Source: Sphingomonas phyllosphaerae (GTDB taxonomy: Bacteria > Pseudomonadota > Alphaproteobacteria > Sphingomonadales > Sphingomonadaceae). From it: a stretch of DNA of 64,000 nucleotides. Shown here piece after piece: positions 27,547 to 35,180 of the stretch. The notes under the pieces were generated by a model, which saw only the letters and a program-made list of their open reading frames with translations, was not told where the DNA came from and ran no database searches. Position 1 is the first letter of the stretch; every line of letters starts with the position of its first letter. The stretch covers positions 3,113,501 to 3,177,500 of the forward strand of contig JAQIJC010000001.1 in NCBI GenBank assembly GCA_036946405.1, read 5' to 3'. The position numbers were made by a program, and so were the translations under genes.

Positions 27547-28517
27547 GCGACGTGCGCGCGCGCCTCGCGGCGCTGGCCAGGGATCATCGAGCGGCGCAAG
27601 ACCCGGAGGATAGCGCGGCGCTGCTCGGGCTGTTGCGGCAGTTATACGCGGTGGGGCGCGAAGACCTGCCGCTCGGTCGGCTGTTCGAAGGCCATGTCGA
27701 CGCGGTGCAGATCGTCACGCGCTATGGCACGCCGGCGCAGCATCGCGCGCTCGCCGTGGCAATCGACGCCGGGGCGACGCTGGGCGTCTGGAACGCCGAC
27801 CTTCGTGGCGAACCGCTGCGGCTCGACGATGACCGGCTGAGCGGCGGAAAGAGCTTCGCATCGGGCGCAGGTATCCTGACGCACGCGCTGGTCACCGTCG
27901 AGGTGGCGGACGCGCGGCAATTGGTGCTGCTCGATCTGCGCGCCGCAACGCCGGCGATCGATCACGGCATCTGGCGCGTGGCCGGAATGCAGCGATCGGA
28001 GTCGCATGTCGTGCGCTGGCATGACGTGCCCGTTCCCGCCGACGCGCGGATCGGCGCGCCCGGCGATTACGTGCGCGAGCCGTGGTTCAGCGGCGGCGCG
28101 TTACGGTTCGCGGCGGTGCAGGCTGGTGGCATCGCGCGGCTGGTCGATGCGGTGCGCGACCATCTGGTGGCGCTCGACCGCGCGGCGGACCCGCATCAGG
28201 CCGGGCGGCTGGCGCGGCTCTTCGGACTGGCGGAGAGCGCGGCCGCGGGGGTACGCCGTGCCGCCGAGACTTGGTTCATCGACGATGCCGCGCGGCTGCC
28301 GCACGTCGCCGCGGCGCGCGCAGCGGTCTATGCCGCGGGCGGCGAAGCGCTCGGGCTCGCGCAGGAGGCGGTGGGTGTGTCCTCACTGTTTCTCGACCAC
28401 CCGCTCGCCGCGACGATCACCGACCTGGCAATGTACCTGCGCCAGCCCGGCCCCGATGCGCAGCGGATGCAGGTCGGCGCGGCGGTGGCGTCCGGTATCC
28501 TGCGGCCGACGCTGTGA
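27543..28517 (+). CDS. Acyl-CoA dehydrogenase-like protein
   Basis: A 324-residue protein resembling acyl-CoA dehydrogenases but shorter than the usual ~380. Recognisable parts are LGVWNADLRGEPLRLDDDRLSGGKSFASGA (middle beta domain, quoted here only as a region near residues 79-108), the helix LARLFGLAESAAAG and the C-terminal YAAGGEALGLAQEAVGVSSLF. The N-terminal helical domain looks truncated. I cannot point to the catalytic Glu with confidence, so it could be a non-classical oxidoreductase or a degenerate binding protein. ATG 27543 overlaps the glycosyltransferase stop, and its own stop overlaps the PIG-L GTG start. In this setting it may oxidise an acyl or amino group on the product (inference). 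Confidence 0.72.
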   Translation: MSDVRARLAALARDHRAAQDPEDSAALLGLLRQLYAVGREDLPLGRLFEGHVDAVQIVTRYGTPAQHRALAVAIDAGATLGVWNADLRGEPLRLDDDRLSGGKSFASGAGILTHALVTVEVADARQLVLLDLRAATPAIDHGIWRVAGMQRSESHVVRWHDVPVPADARIGAPGDYVREPWFSGGALRFAAVQAGGIARLVDAVRDHLVALDRAADPHQAGRLARLFGLAESAAAGVRRAAETWFIDDAARLPHVAAARAAVYAAGGEALGLAQEAVGVSSLFLDHPLAATITDLAMYLRQPGPDAQRMQVGAAVASGILRPTL

Positions 28518-29167
28518 GGTTCGATGCTGGCCGACCGCGCGCCCTGCTGGTGGTCGCGCCGCATCCCGATGACGAAGCGATCGCTGCGCATGGCCTGATC
28601 GCGCGGCTCGCGCGGCGCGGGGTGCGGATCGCGGTCGTCGTCGTCAGCGATGGCGCGGCGTCGCATCCCGCCAGCACGGCATGGCCGCGCGCGCGGCTGA
28701 TCCGCGAGCGCGAGCGCGAGACGCGGCGCGCGATGCGGCGGCTGGGCGTGCCGGCCGCTGCCCTCACCTTCCTCGGGCTGCCCGACGGGCGGCTCGACGC
28801 GCATCGCGCGGACGTCCGCCACGGCATCGCGCGGGCGGCGCGCGCCTTGCCGACGCCGTTGCTGGCGCTCGCTCCCTCCTGCGCCGACGCGCATCCCGAT
28901 CACCGTGTGGTCGCGGCGGCGGCCGCGCGGCTGCCGAACGTGCATTGGTGGCGCTATCCGGTGTGGCCGGCGGGGCAGCGGCTCCGCGGCGCGCGCGTCC
29001 TGGCGCTGTCCACCCAGCAACGCCTCGCCAAGCGCCATGCGATCCGCAGCTATCGCACCCAGGCCGGACGGATCACCGACGATCCGGGCGGCTTCGCGAT
29101 GAGCAGGCAGCAGATCGCCGCATTCAGTCGCCCGCAAGAGGTGTTCGCGCGGGCGACCGGGCGGTGA
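28514..29167 (+). CDS. PIG-L family (LmbE-type) N-deacetylase
   Basis: A 217-residue zinc-dependent deacetylase of the PIG-L/LmbE/BshB/MshB family, which removes acetyl from N-acetylglucosamine-type sugars on small molecules. The zinc site is intact: VAPHPDDEAIA (H17, D19, D20, E21) and the distal DAHPDHRVV (H127, D129, H130). VVVVSDGAASHP and FLGLPDGRL are further family features. It starts at GTG 28514 within the preceding stop (GTGA) and ends over the GTG of the methyltransferase gene. Its presence beside a glycosyltransferase suggests a path like that of low-molecular thiols (glycosylation, then deacetylation). No thiol-ligase gene is present. Confidence 0.88.
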   Translation: MRFDAGRPRALLVVAPHPDDEAIAAHGLIARLARRGVRIAVVVVSDGAASHPASTAWPRARLIRERERETRRAMRRLGVPAAALTFLGLPDGRLDAHRADVRHGIARAARALPTPLLALAPSCADAHPDHRVVAAAAARLPNVHWWRYPVWPAGQRLRGARVLALSTQQRLAKRHAIRSYRTQAGRITDDPGGFAMSRQQIAAFSRPQEVFARATGR

Positions 29168-29844
29168 GGCCGATCACGCTGGGCGGGTTCGAGCGCACCT
29201 TTTCGAACGATCCCGATCCGTGGCGGACCTTCTCCGACCGGGACGAGGCGATCAAGCGCGCCGCGATCCTGCATGCGATCGGCCCCGGCGCGCACGGCCG
29301 CATCCTCGAACTGGCGGCGGGCAACGGATCGAACAGCCGCGCGCTGGCGGCGCGCGCGTTGCGGCTGGACGCCACCGAGGCGACCGCCGCGGGAACCCGG
29401 CTGGTGGCAGCGGCGCTCCGCGGCCATGCGCCCCGCGCCCGCGCGCTCCGGCTCGCGGTGCCGGCACGCCTGCCCCGTGCACGCTACGACGCGATTCTGA
29501 TCGCCGAGCTGCTCTACTATCTGACCCCGGGGGCGATGGCGCGCACTGCGCGCGATTGCGCACGGGCGCTGCGCCCGGGCGGAACGATGGTGCTCGCGCA
29601 TCATCGCATCGACTTCCACGACTTCGCGCAACATGCCGCGCACCTGCAGCGCGCCTTCCTCCGCCAGACGCGACGGCAATGGCAGGTCAGGACCGTCCGT
29701 CGCACCGGACGCTGGGTGGTGCTTGCGTGCACGATGGCGGGCGCCCCGTCGCACGCCTGTGCGAAGCCGGCCCCGGAACAATCCGCTGACGACGATGCTT
29801 GTACGCTGTTGAGGTGTCACCTCCAACGAAGGGGATTTCCATGA
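29164..29844 (+). CDS. SAM-dependent methyltransferase (NodS-like)
   Basis: A 226-residue class I methyltransferase. Motif I is ILELAAGNGSNS (residues 47-58). LAVPARLPRARYDAILIAELLYYL carries motif IV, and ALRPGGTMVLAHHRIDFHDF motif V/VI. This order fits the NodS-type enzymes that methylate amino groups of chitin-like sugars, which would agree with a substrate exposed by the upstream PIG-L deacetylase. GTG 29164 overlaps the PIG-L stop. The C-terminal ~40 residues are Ala/Cys/Pro-rich and less conserved in look, so the true end of the fold is uncertain. In some genomes the PIG-L and methyltransferase parts are a single fused protein, as far as I recall. Confidence 0.82.
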   Translation: MRPITLGGFERTFSNDPDPWRTFSDRDEAIKRAAILHAIGPGAHGRILELAAGNGSNSRALAARALRLDATEATAAGTRLVAAALRGHAPRARALRLAVPARLPRARYDAILIAELLYYLTPGAMARTARDCARALRPGGTMVLAHHRIDFHDFAQHAAHLQRAFLRQTRRQWQVRTVRRTGRWVVLACTMAGAPSHACAKPAPEQSADDDACTLLRCHLQRRGFP

Positions 29845-30110
29845 AGAAGCTTTTTGCGATCGCGATGCTGGCAGGTGTGGCGTCATTGAGCGCGTGCAAC
29901 TCGAGCCCGCGCGAGCAGGCCGCGGACAACATCGAGGCGAACGCCGAAGCGGTGGCGGACAATCTCGAGGAGGCGGCCGACAACGTCGACAACGACGCCG
30001 CGGAGGATCGGCTGGAGAACAAGGCCGACGCGGTACGCGAGCTTGGCGACAGGAAGGCCGAGGACATGCGGACCAACGACGCCGACACCAACCTGAAGAA
30101 CGGCATGTAG
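29841..30110 (+). CDS. Small acidic lipoprotein, 89 aa
   Basis: MKKLFAIAMLAGVASLSAC is a lipoprotein signal with Cys19. The mature part is almost entirely Ala, Asp, Glu and Asn with heptad-like spacing (DNIEANAEAVADNLEEAAD), so it should be an acidic helix or coiled coil at the membrane. The strong AAGGGG ribosome site before ATG 29841 suggests its own high expression, even though the ATG overlaps the methyltransferase stop (ATGA). It resembles small entericidin-like or stress-linked lipoproteins only in general form. It ends 4 bases before repeat element copy B. Function unknown. Confidence 0.75.
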   Translation: MKKLFAIAMLAGVASLSACNSSPREQAADNIEANAEAVADNLEEAADNVDNDAAEDRLENKADAVRELGDRKAEDMRTNDADTNLKNGM

Positions 30111-30114
30111 GGCG

Positions 30115-30367
30115 GATCGACATTCATGGTAGCGTCCTGCTGCCCTCGCCCCTGGACAGGGGAGAGGAATAGCGGAGCTTGCCAGCTTGCTGGCTAGCGC
30201 AGCTTGGGTTAGGGGGTCGAGCGAGCCGAAGGCTCGCGCGCTCGCTTTTGCGAGCGCCACCCCTCACCCAGCTCCGACTAAGACTTTGCTGCGCAAAGCC
30301 CAAGTCTGCACAACCCTCTCCCCTCTGCGAGGGGCGAGGGCAGGAAATGCGACCATGAATGTCGATC
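30115..30367. repeat. 253-bp inverted-repeat element, copy B
   Basis: Same family as 15613-15859, with identical 14-base ends GATCGACATTCATG and reverse complement, and nearly the same interior with scattered substitutions that mostly fall in loops or pair with each other. It fills the whole gap between the convergent lipoprotein gene (ends 30110) and kinase gene (ends 30372), leaving 4 bases at each side. It may act as a two-way terminator there. Confidence 0.87.
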
Positions 30368-30371
30368 GATC

Positions 30372-31373
30372 CTAAAGCAGCAGCCGGTCGCGTCTGATAC
30401 GCAGCGTGACGATCAAGCCGCCCTTCGACCAATTATAATCGATCGAGCCGCCAAGCTGCCCCGCCACGCTGCGGTTGACCAAACGGCTGCCGAATCCTGC
30501 CGCTCCATCGGGTGCCTCGACGGTCGGTCCGCCCCGCTCCGACCAGGTGAGAACGAGATCTTCGTCCTCCGCCTTGCTCGACAGGTCGAGCGTACCGGAG
30601 GGCACCGACAAAGCCCCGTATTTCATCGAATTGGTCGCCAGCTCGTGAATGGTGAGCGCGAGCGCGGTGGCCGATGCCTCGCCGACCCCGGTGCGTTCGA
30701 CGGCCACCCGGATGCGCCCCTTGAAGGCACCGAGGTCGTCATACGGGGCGAGAAGAATCGACAACAGGTCGCCCAGCAAGGCGGCCGCGCCCTGCCCGTT
30801 CACCGGGGGGCGCACCAGATCGTGCGCACGCCCCAGTGCGGACAGGCGAGCGGTGAGATCCTGCGCCATATCCTCGACGCTGGTCGCCGATCGTGAGGTG
30901 ATCGCGGTCAGCCCGGTCGCGATCGACAGCAGGTTCTTGACCCTGTGGCTCATCTCGCCGGCCAATAGTTCGCTGCTCTCCTCGGCCTGCTTGCGCCCGG
31001 TGACGTCGAGGAAGATGCCGAACATCGTACGCTCGACGATATCGGCATCGTCACCCTTTCCGCGCGCGGCGACCCAGCGGACCTCGCCGTCGACGAGAAT
31101 CCGGAAGTCGGTTTCGTACGATCCGAGGATCGCGCGCGTGGCGGCGAACGCCGAACGCACCCTGTTGCGATCCGCCGGATGGATATGCGACGACAGTTCC
31201 TCGAAGGTCACCGCGTTGCTCCACGGCATCCCCCACAGTTCGAAGCCGAACGCGTCCATCGTCAGATGATCTGTGTCGACGTTCCACGACCACATTGCCA
31301 CGCCCGCCGCCTTGATCGCGCGACGAAGCTGTTCGGGCTGCCACTCGAGACCGGTCGGTGCATCGTCGCTCAT
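30372..31373 (-). CDS. PAS-domain sensor histidine kinase, HWE type
   Basis: A 333-residue cytosolic kinase. Residues ~15-127 form a PAS domain (WSWNVDTDHLTMDAFGFELW, ending FLDVTGRKQAEE). H143 in EMSHRVKNLLSIA is the phospho-acceptor of the HWE/HisKA_2 class. The ATPase region shows ALTIHELATNSMKYGAL (N box) and AGFGSRLVNRSV. There is no membrane segment, so the stimulus is probably soluble, light or redox; no LOV-type Cys motif was seen. ATG 31373 is preceded by GGGGGA; ATG 31385 is a weaker alternative. A single-domain receiver lies 100 bases upstream on the same strand and is the likely partner. Confidence 0.88.
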   Translation of the reverse strand: MSDDAPTGLEWQPEQLRRAIKAAGVAMWSWNVDTDHLTMDAFGFELWGMPWSNAVTFEELSSHIHPADRNRVRSAFAATRAILGSYETDFRILVDGEVRWVAARGKGDDADIVERTMFGIFLDVTGRKQAEESSELLAGEMSHRVKNLLSIATGLTAITSRSATSVEDMAQDLTARLSALGRAHDLVRPPVNGQGAAALLGDLLSILLAPYDDLGAFKGRIRVAVERTGVGEASATALALTIHELATNSMKYGALSVPSGTLDLSSKAEDEDLVLTWSERGGPTVEAPDGAAGFGSRLVNRSVAGQLGGSIDYNWSKGGLIVTLRIRRDRLLL

Positions 31374-31473
31374 TCGGTCCCCCATCGCTTTCCGGGCTAT
31401 ATTCCGGAGCGTGGGGATGCGCGCATTGATCTGCATGAAGATGCCGCGCTTCGGTCCAGCGGACGGCGGGCGG

Positions 31474-31881
31474 CTACACCGCCTTGCGCAACGGCTCCGG
31501 CTTCTTTTCGTCGGGCAGGATCTCCGCGAGATGTTCGTGGACCGTCCGCTGGTTGAACGGCTTGGCGATGAACGTCGCCTTTTCCGGCATGTCGCCCTCC
31601 ACCGGACAGACATGGCCGGAGGCGATGACGATCTCGATCTGCGGCCAATGCTCGGCGACATGCCGCGCCAGCGCGAAGCCGTTCATCGCGCCGGGCATGT
31701 CGACGTCGGAAAACAGCAGCACCGTGCTCTCCCAATGCTTGGAGAGCAAGGCGACGGCTTCGTCGCCATCGAAGCTTTCGTGAACGCGAAATCCGGCATC
31801 CTCGAGGATGAAGGTCGTTTCCATCATGATGATGGGATCGTCTTCGACGACGACGGCATAGGGGACGGTGGAAAGCGACAT
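31474..31881 (-). CDS. Single-domain response regulator (receiver)
   Basis: A 135-residue CheY-like receiver without an output domain. VVEDDP supplies the acidic pocket (D14, D15), FSDVDMPG the phospho-acceptor (D59 by the D-x-x-M-P spacing), VIASGH the conserved Ser/Thr position and IAKPFNQ the Lys. Such proteins often work with HWE kinases in sphingomonads, and the kinase gene lies just downstream. It follows valS by 64 bases in the same direction, and that gap holds only a weak 7-bp hairpin (31918-31938), so read-through from valS is possible. Confidence 0.88.
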   Translation of the reverse strand: MSLSTVPYAVVVEDDPIIMMETTFILEDAGFRVHESFDGDEAVALLSKHWESTVLLFSDVDMPGAMNGFALARHVAEHWPQIEIVIASGHVCPVEGDMPEKATFIAKPFNQRTVHEHLAEILPDEKKPEPLRKAV

Positions 31882-31945
31882 GAGTCACTTAACCACCGTC
31901 GATCTTCGTAGTTGCCCCGCCGGTGACGATTACCGGCGTAGCGCC

Positions 31946-34693
31946 TCAGCCAAGCCGTGCCAGCGCCGCCGCGAACCGCTCCGCATCGGCGCTCTTCTCG
32001 GCGTGATCGGCACGGGCCTTCTCGACCGCCTCGGGCTTGGCGCGCTCGACGAAACTCGCATTGCCCAGCCGCCCGGCCAGCGCATCGCGCTCCTTCTCCG
32101 CCGCCGCCAGCGACTTCTGCAATCGCTGCCGCTCGGCATCGAGGTCGATCACGCCCTCCAGCGCGAGCGCGAACGTCTCCGCGCCCCACAGGATCGGCGC
32201 CCGCGCCCCCTGCGCCTCGCCGGCGGTCAGCGTCACCCGCGCCAGCCGCTCGACATAGGGCGCGATCTCCGCCGGCACCTCGCCCGCGCCGGTATGCAGC
32301 GCGATCTTCGCGCCCGGGGGCACGTTGAGTTCGGCGCGCGCGCCGCGCACCGCCTCGACCAACTCGATCGCGCGCCCGATCTGCGCAGTGGCGGCCGGAT
32401 CGAGCGCGCGCGCGTCCGCCATCGGCCAGTGCGCGACGATCAGCTCATGCTCCCGCGGGGCGAGCGCGTGCCATAGTTCCTCGGTGATGAACGGCATGAA
32501 CGGGTGGAGCAGGATCAGGATCTGATCGAGCACCCAGCCCGCGACCGCCTTCGTCTCGTCGTCGATCGCACCTTTGATGAGTTCGAGATACCAGTCGCAG
32601 AAACGGCTCCATACGAACTGATAGATGGCGTTGGCCGCCGCATCGAAGCGATAGTCGGCCAGCGCGAGGTCGACCGCCTGCACCGTCGCCACCGTCTTGG
32701 CGATGATCCACTTGTTGACCGCGTGGCGAGCGACCGGCGGCTCGATCGTCGTCGACCCGCCGATGCCGTTGGCCTGCGCGAAGCGGCTGGCGTTCCACAG
32801 CTTGGTCGCGAAGTTGCGATAGCCCTCGACCCGCTTCTCATCCATCTTGATGTCGCGGCCCTGGCTTTCCATCGCCGCCATGAAGAAGCGCAGCGCGTCC
32901 GCGCCGTATGCGTCGATCAACCCGAGCGGGTCGACGGTATTGCCCTTCGACTTCGACATCTTCGCGCCGTCCGCCGCGCGGACGAGGCCGTGCAGGTAGA
33001 GCGTCCTGAAGGGCACGTCGCCCATGAACTCGATACCCTGCATCATCATCCGTGCGTCCCAGAAGAACAGGATGTCGAAGCCGGAGATCAGCACGTCATT
33101 GGGATAGCGGCCGTGGAGTTGCGCGCCCTCTGAGCCCCTCCCCTTCAGGGGAGGGGTTTGGGGTGGGGCAGTCTCGGGCGACGGTCTCGGTGAGACGTCC
33201 CCCACCCCCGACCCCTCCCCTGAAGGGGAGGGGCTGTCCGCATCGGGCCACCCCAAGGTCGCGAACGGCCACAACGCGCTCGAGAACCACGTATCGAGAA
33301 CATCCTCGTCCTGCCGCAGCGCAACGCCCTCGCCCGCTTGGCGCTGCGCCGCTTCGGCATTCTCGGCGACGAAGATGCGGCCATCGTCGGCAAACCACGC
33401 CGGAATGCGATGCCCCCACCACAATTGCCGCGAGACGCACCACGGCTGGATATTCTCCATCCAGTTGAAGAACGTCTTCTCCCACGTCTTCGGCACGATC
33501 CTGATCTTGCCCGAGCGCACCGCCTCGATCGCCGGCTTCGCCAGCGTCGCGGCATCGACATACCATTGGTCGGTCAGCCACGGCTCGATCACCACGCCCG
33601 AGCGGTCGCCGTACGGCGTCTGGATCGTCCGCGCCTCGGCGTCGTGCGCGACCCCCTCCTTGTCGACCTGCGGGATCAGCACGCCATCGCCCTTAAGCCG
33701 CGCAACGACCGCCTTGCGCGCCTCGGCGGTGGTCAGCCCGAGGAACTCGGCGGGGATCAGTCCATCGGCGGTCTGCACCACCCGCGCCTGCGCATCGAGC
33801 ATGTTGAGCATGTCGCGCGCCTCGATCCCGGCGCGGCGACCGACCTCGAAGTCGTTGAAGTCATGCCCCGGCGTGATCTTCACCGCGCCCGAGCCGAGCG
33901 CCGGATCGGCATGCTCGTCGGCGACGATCGGGATCAGCCGCCCGGTGATCGGCAGCCGCACCATCTGCCCGACCAATGCGCGGTAACGCTCGTCCTCGGG
34001 GTGCACCGCGATCGCCATATCGGCGAGCATCGTCTCGGGTCGCGTCGTCGCGACGTCGATATGCCCCGACCCGTCGGCGAGCGGATAGCGCAGGTGCCAG
34101 AAGCTGCCGCGCACCTCGCGCGTCTCGACCTCCAGATCGCTGATCGCAGTGCCGAGACCCGGATCCCAGTTCACCAGCCTTTTGTCGCGATACAGCAGCC
34201 CGCGCGCGTGCAGCTCGACGAACACCTTCAGCACCGCCTTGCTGAAGCCCTCATCCATCGTGAACCGCTCGTTCGCCCAGTCCATCGAACAGCCGAGCCG
34301 GCGGAGCTGGCGCGTGATCTGCCCGCCGCTCTCCGCCTTCCATGCCCACACCTTGTCGACGAAGGCCTCACGCGAGAAATCGGTTCGCTTCTGCTGCGAC
34401 AGCGCCATCTGCCGCTCGACCACCATCTGCGTCGCGATCCCGGCATGGTCGGTGCCGACCACCCAAAGGGCGTCCTTGCCCTTCAACCGCGCGTGGCGCG
34501 TCAGGATGTCCTGCAAGGTGTTGTCGAGCGCATGGCCGATGTGCAGCGAGCCGGTCACGTTGGGCGGCGGGTTGACGATCGTCCACGGCTCGGCGTTGGG
34601 ACGGTCGGGGCGGAACAGGCCCTTGTCCTCCCAATGGGCATACCATCTGGATTCGATCGCGGCGGGGTCGAAGGTCTTCGGAAGCTCGGTCAT
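31946..34693 (-). CDS. valS: Valyl-tRNA synthetase with in-frame palindromic insert
   Basis: Charges tRNA-Val and edits mischarged threonine. HIGH at residues 51-54 ([17 protein letters not shown]) and KMSKSKGN mark the class I active site, and the C-terminal ~70 residues form the usual coiled coil. The CP1 editing domain is present. Odd feature: between FATLGWPDA and [11 protein letters not shown], where family members have only a short loop, about 34 extra residues (near 487-521) are encoded by a palindromic repeat (33131-33233). The frame is kept and no stop arises. ATG 34693 is used because [10 protein letters not shown] is the normal N-terminus; no clear ribosome site is seen. An upstream in-frame start at 34744 is less likely. 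Confidence 0.96.
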   Translation of the reverse strand: MTELPKTFDPAAIESRWYAHWEDKGLFRPDRPNAEPWTIVNPPPNVTGSLHIGHALDNTLQDILTRHARLKGKDALWVVGTDHAGIATQMVVERQMALSQQKRTDFSREAFVDKVWAWKAESGGQITRQLRRLGCSMDWANERFTMDEGFSKAVLKVFVELHARGLLYRDKRLVNWDPGLGTAISDLEVETREVRGSFWHLRYPLADGSGHIDVATTRPETMLADMAIAVHPEDERYRALVGQMVRLPITGRLIPIVADEHADPALGSGAVKITPGHDFNDFEVGRRAGIEARDMLNMLDAQARVVQTADGLIPAEFLGLTTAEARKAVVARLKGDGVLIPQVDKEGVAHDAEARTIQTPYGDRSGVVIEPWLTDQWYVDAATLAKPAIEAVRSGKIRIVPKTWEKTFFNWMENIQPWCVSRQLWWGHRIPAWFADDGRIFVAENAEAAQRQAGEGVALRQDEDVLDTWFSSALWPFATLGWPDADSPSPSGEGSGVGDVSPRPSPETAPPQTPPLKGRGSEGAQLHGRYPNDVLISGFDILFFWDARMMMQGIEFMGDVPFRTLYLHGLVRAADGAKMSKSKGNTVDPLGLIDAYGADALRFFMAAMESQGRDIKMDEKRVEGYRNFATKLWNASRFAQANGIGGSTTIEPPVARHAVNKWIIAKTVATVQAVDLALADYRFDAAANAIYQFVWSRFCDWYLELIKGAIDDETKAVAGWVLDQILILLHPFMPFITEELWHALAPREHELIVAHWPMADARALDPAATAQIGRAIELVEAVRGARAELNVPPGAKIALHTGAGEVPAEIAPYVERLARVTLTAGEAQGARAPILWGAETFALALEGVIDLDAERQRLQKSLAAAEKERDALAGRLGNASFVERAKPEAVEKARADHAEKSADAERFAAALARLG
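33131..33233. repeat. ~103-bp palindromic repeat inside valS coding sequence
   Basis: The two ends are perfect inverted copies of a 25-base unit, AGCCCCTCCCCTTCAGGGGA plus GGGGT, each a hairpin in itself. The middle part (GTCTCA, CGA, ACCG, AGACTGCCCCACC) matches the element in carA (62588-62687) on the other strand. It is read as Pro/Ser/Gly-rich sequence in valS, and the opposite strand is also free of stops. Edges are accurate to about 2 bases. Confidence 0.87.
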
Positions 34694-34796
34694 GTCCGTG
34701 TCTGTAGCCACGCCGGCCCGCGCTGAGAAGCCGCTGGCCAACACTTGCTTAACCCCCGCCGCTTACCAGTCGGTCCAGTGGGGGGCGAACGGGCCG

Positions 34797-35180
34797 ATGG
34801 GGCGATTCCAGAACGATCACGACGAGATACGCGCAGCCATGCAGCGGTTTTCCGCGCTGCTGACGCGCGGCCACGATGCGGTGGCGGCAGAAATGCTGCG
34901 TGAGCGCGTGATCTTCTCGCACCTGCTGCACCGGCACCGGGTCGACGAGGACAACGAAACCGGGCGGACGCTGCCCGGCGCACCGCTCGCCGCCGCGCTG
35001 GCGGCGGACATGCGGGCGCTGCTGGCCGAATATAGCGCGCACGTGCGAACGTGGCCGCCGTCGCGCATTCCGGGCGAATGGGACGATTATACGCAGGCGG
35101 TGCTCAAGCTGCAGCAGCGGATGCGGATGCGGCTGGCGTGGGAAGAGCGCGAGCTGTTCCCACGGCTGTCGGCGGCTTAG
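34797..35180 (+). CDS. Hemerythrin-domain protein
   Basis: A 127-residue four-helix protein. FQNDHDEIRAAM (H8), TRGHDAVAAEM (H26), HLLHRHRVDEDNE and the C-terminal WEERELFPRL provide His/Glu/Asp residues in the spacing of hemerythrin-like domains, which bind a di-iron or other metal centre. It starts at ATG 34797; upstream in-frame codons are antisense to valS. Its stop codon overlaps that of the convergent S9 peptidase gene (TAG at 35178-35180 against TAA at 35177-35179 on the other strand). Role could be oxygen, NO or iron handling, but is not fixed by sequence. Confidence 0.75.
   Translation: MGRFQNDHDEIRAAMQRFSALLTRGHDAVAAEMLRERVIFSHLLHRHRVDEDNETGRTLPGAPLAAALAADMRALLAEYSAHVRTWPPSRIPGEWDDYTQAVLKLQQRMRMRLAWEERELFPRLSAA

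Noticed and set aside
31918..31938. Terminator between valS and the receiver gene
   Set aside because: Only a 7-bp stem with no T-run; it may be a chance hairpin in GC-rich sequence.
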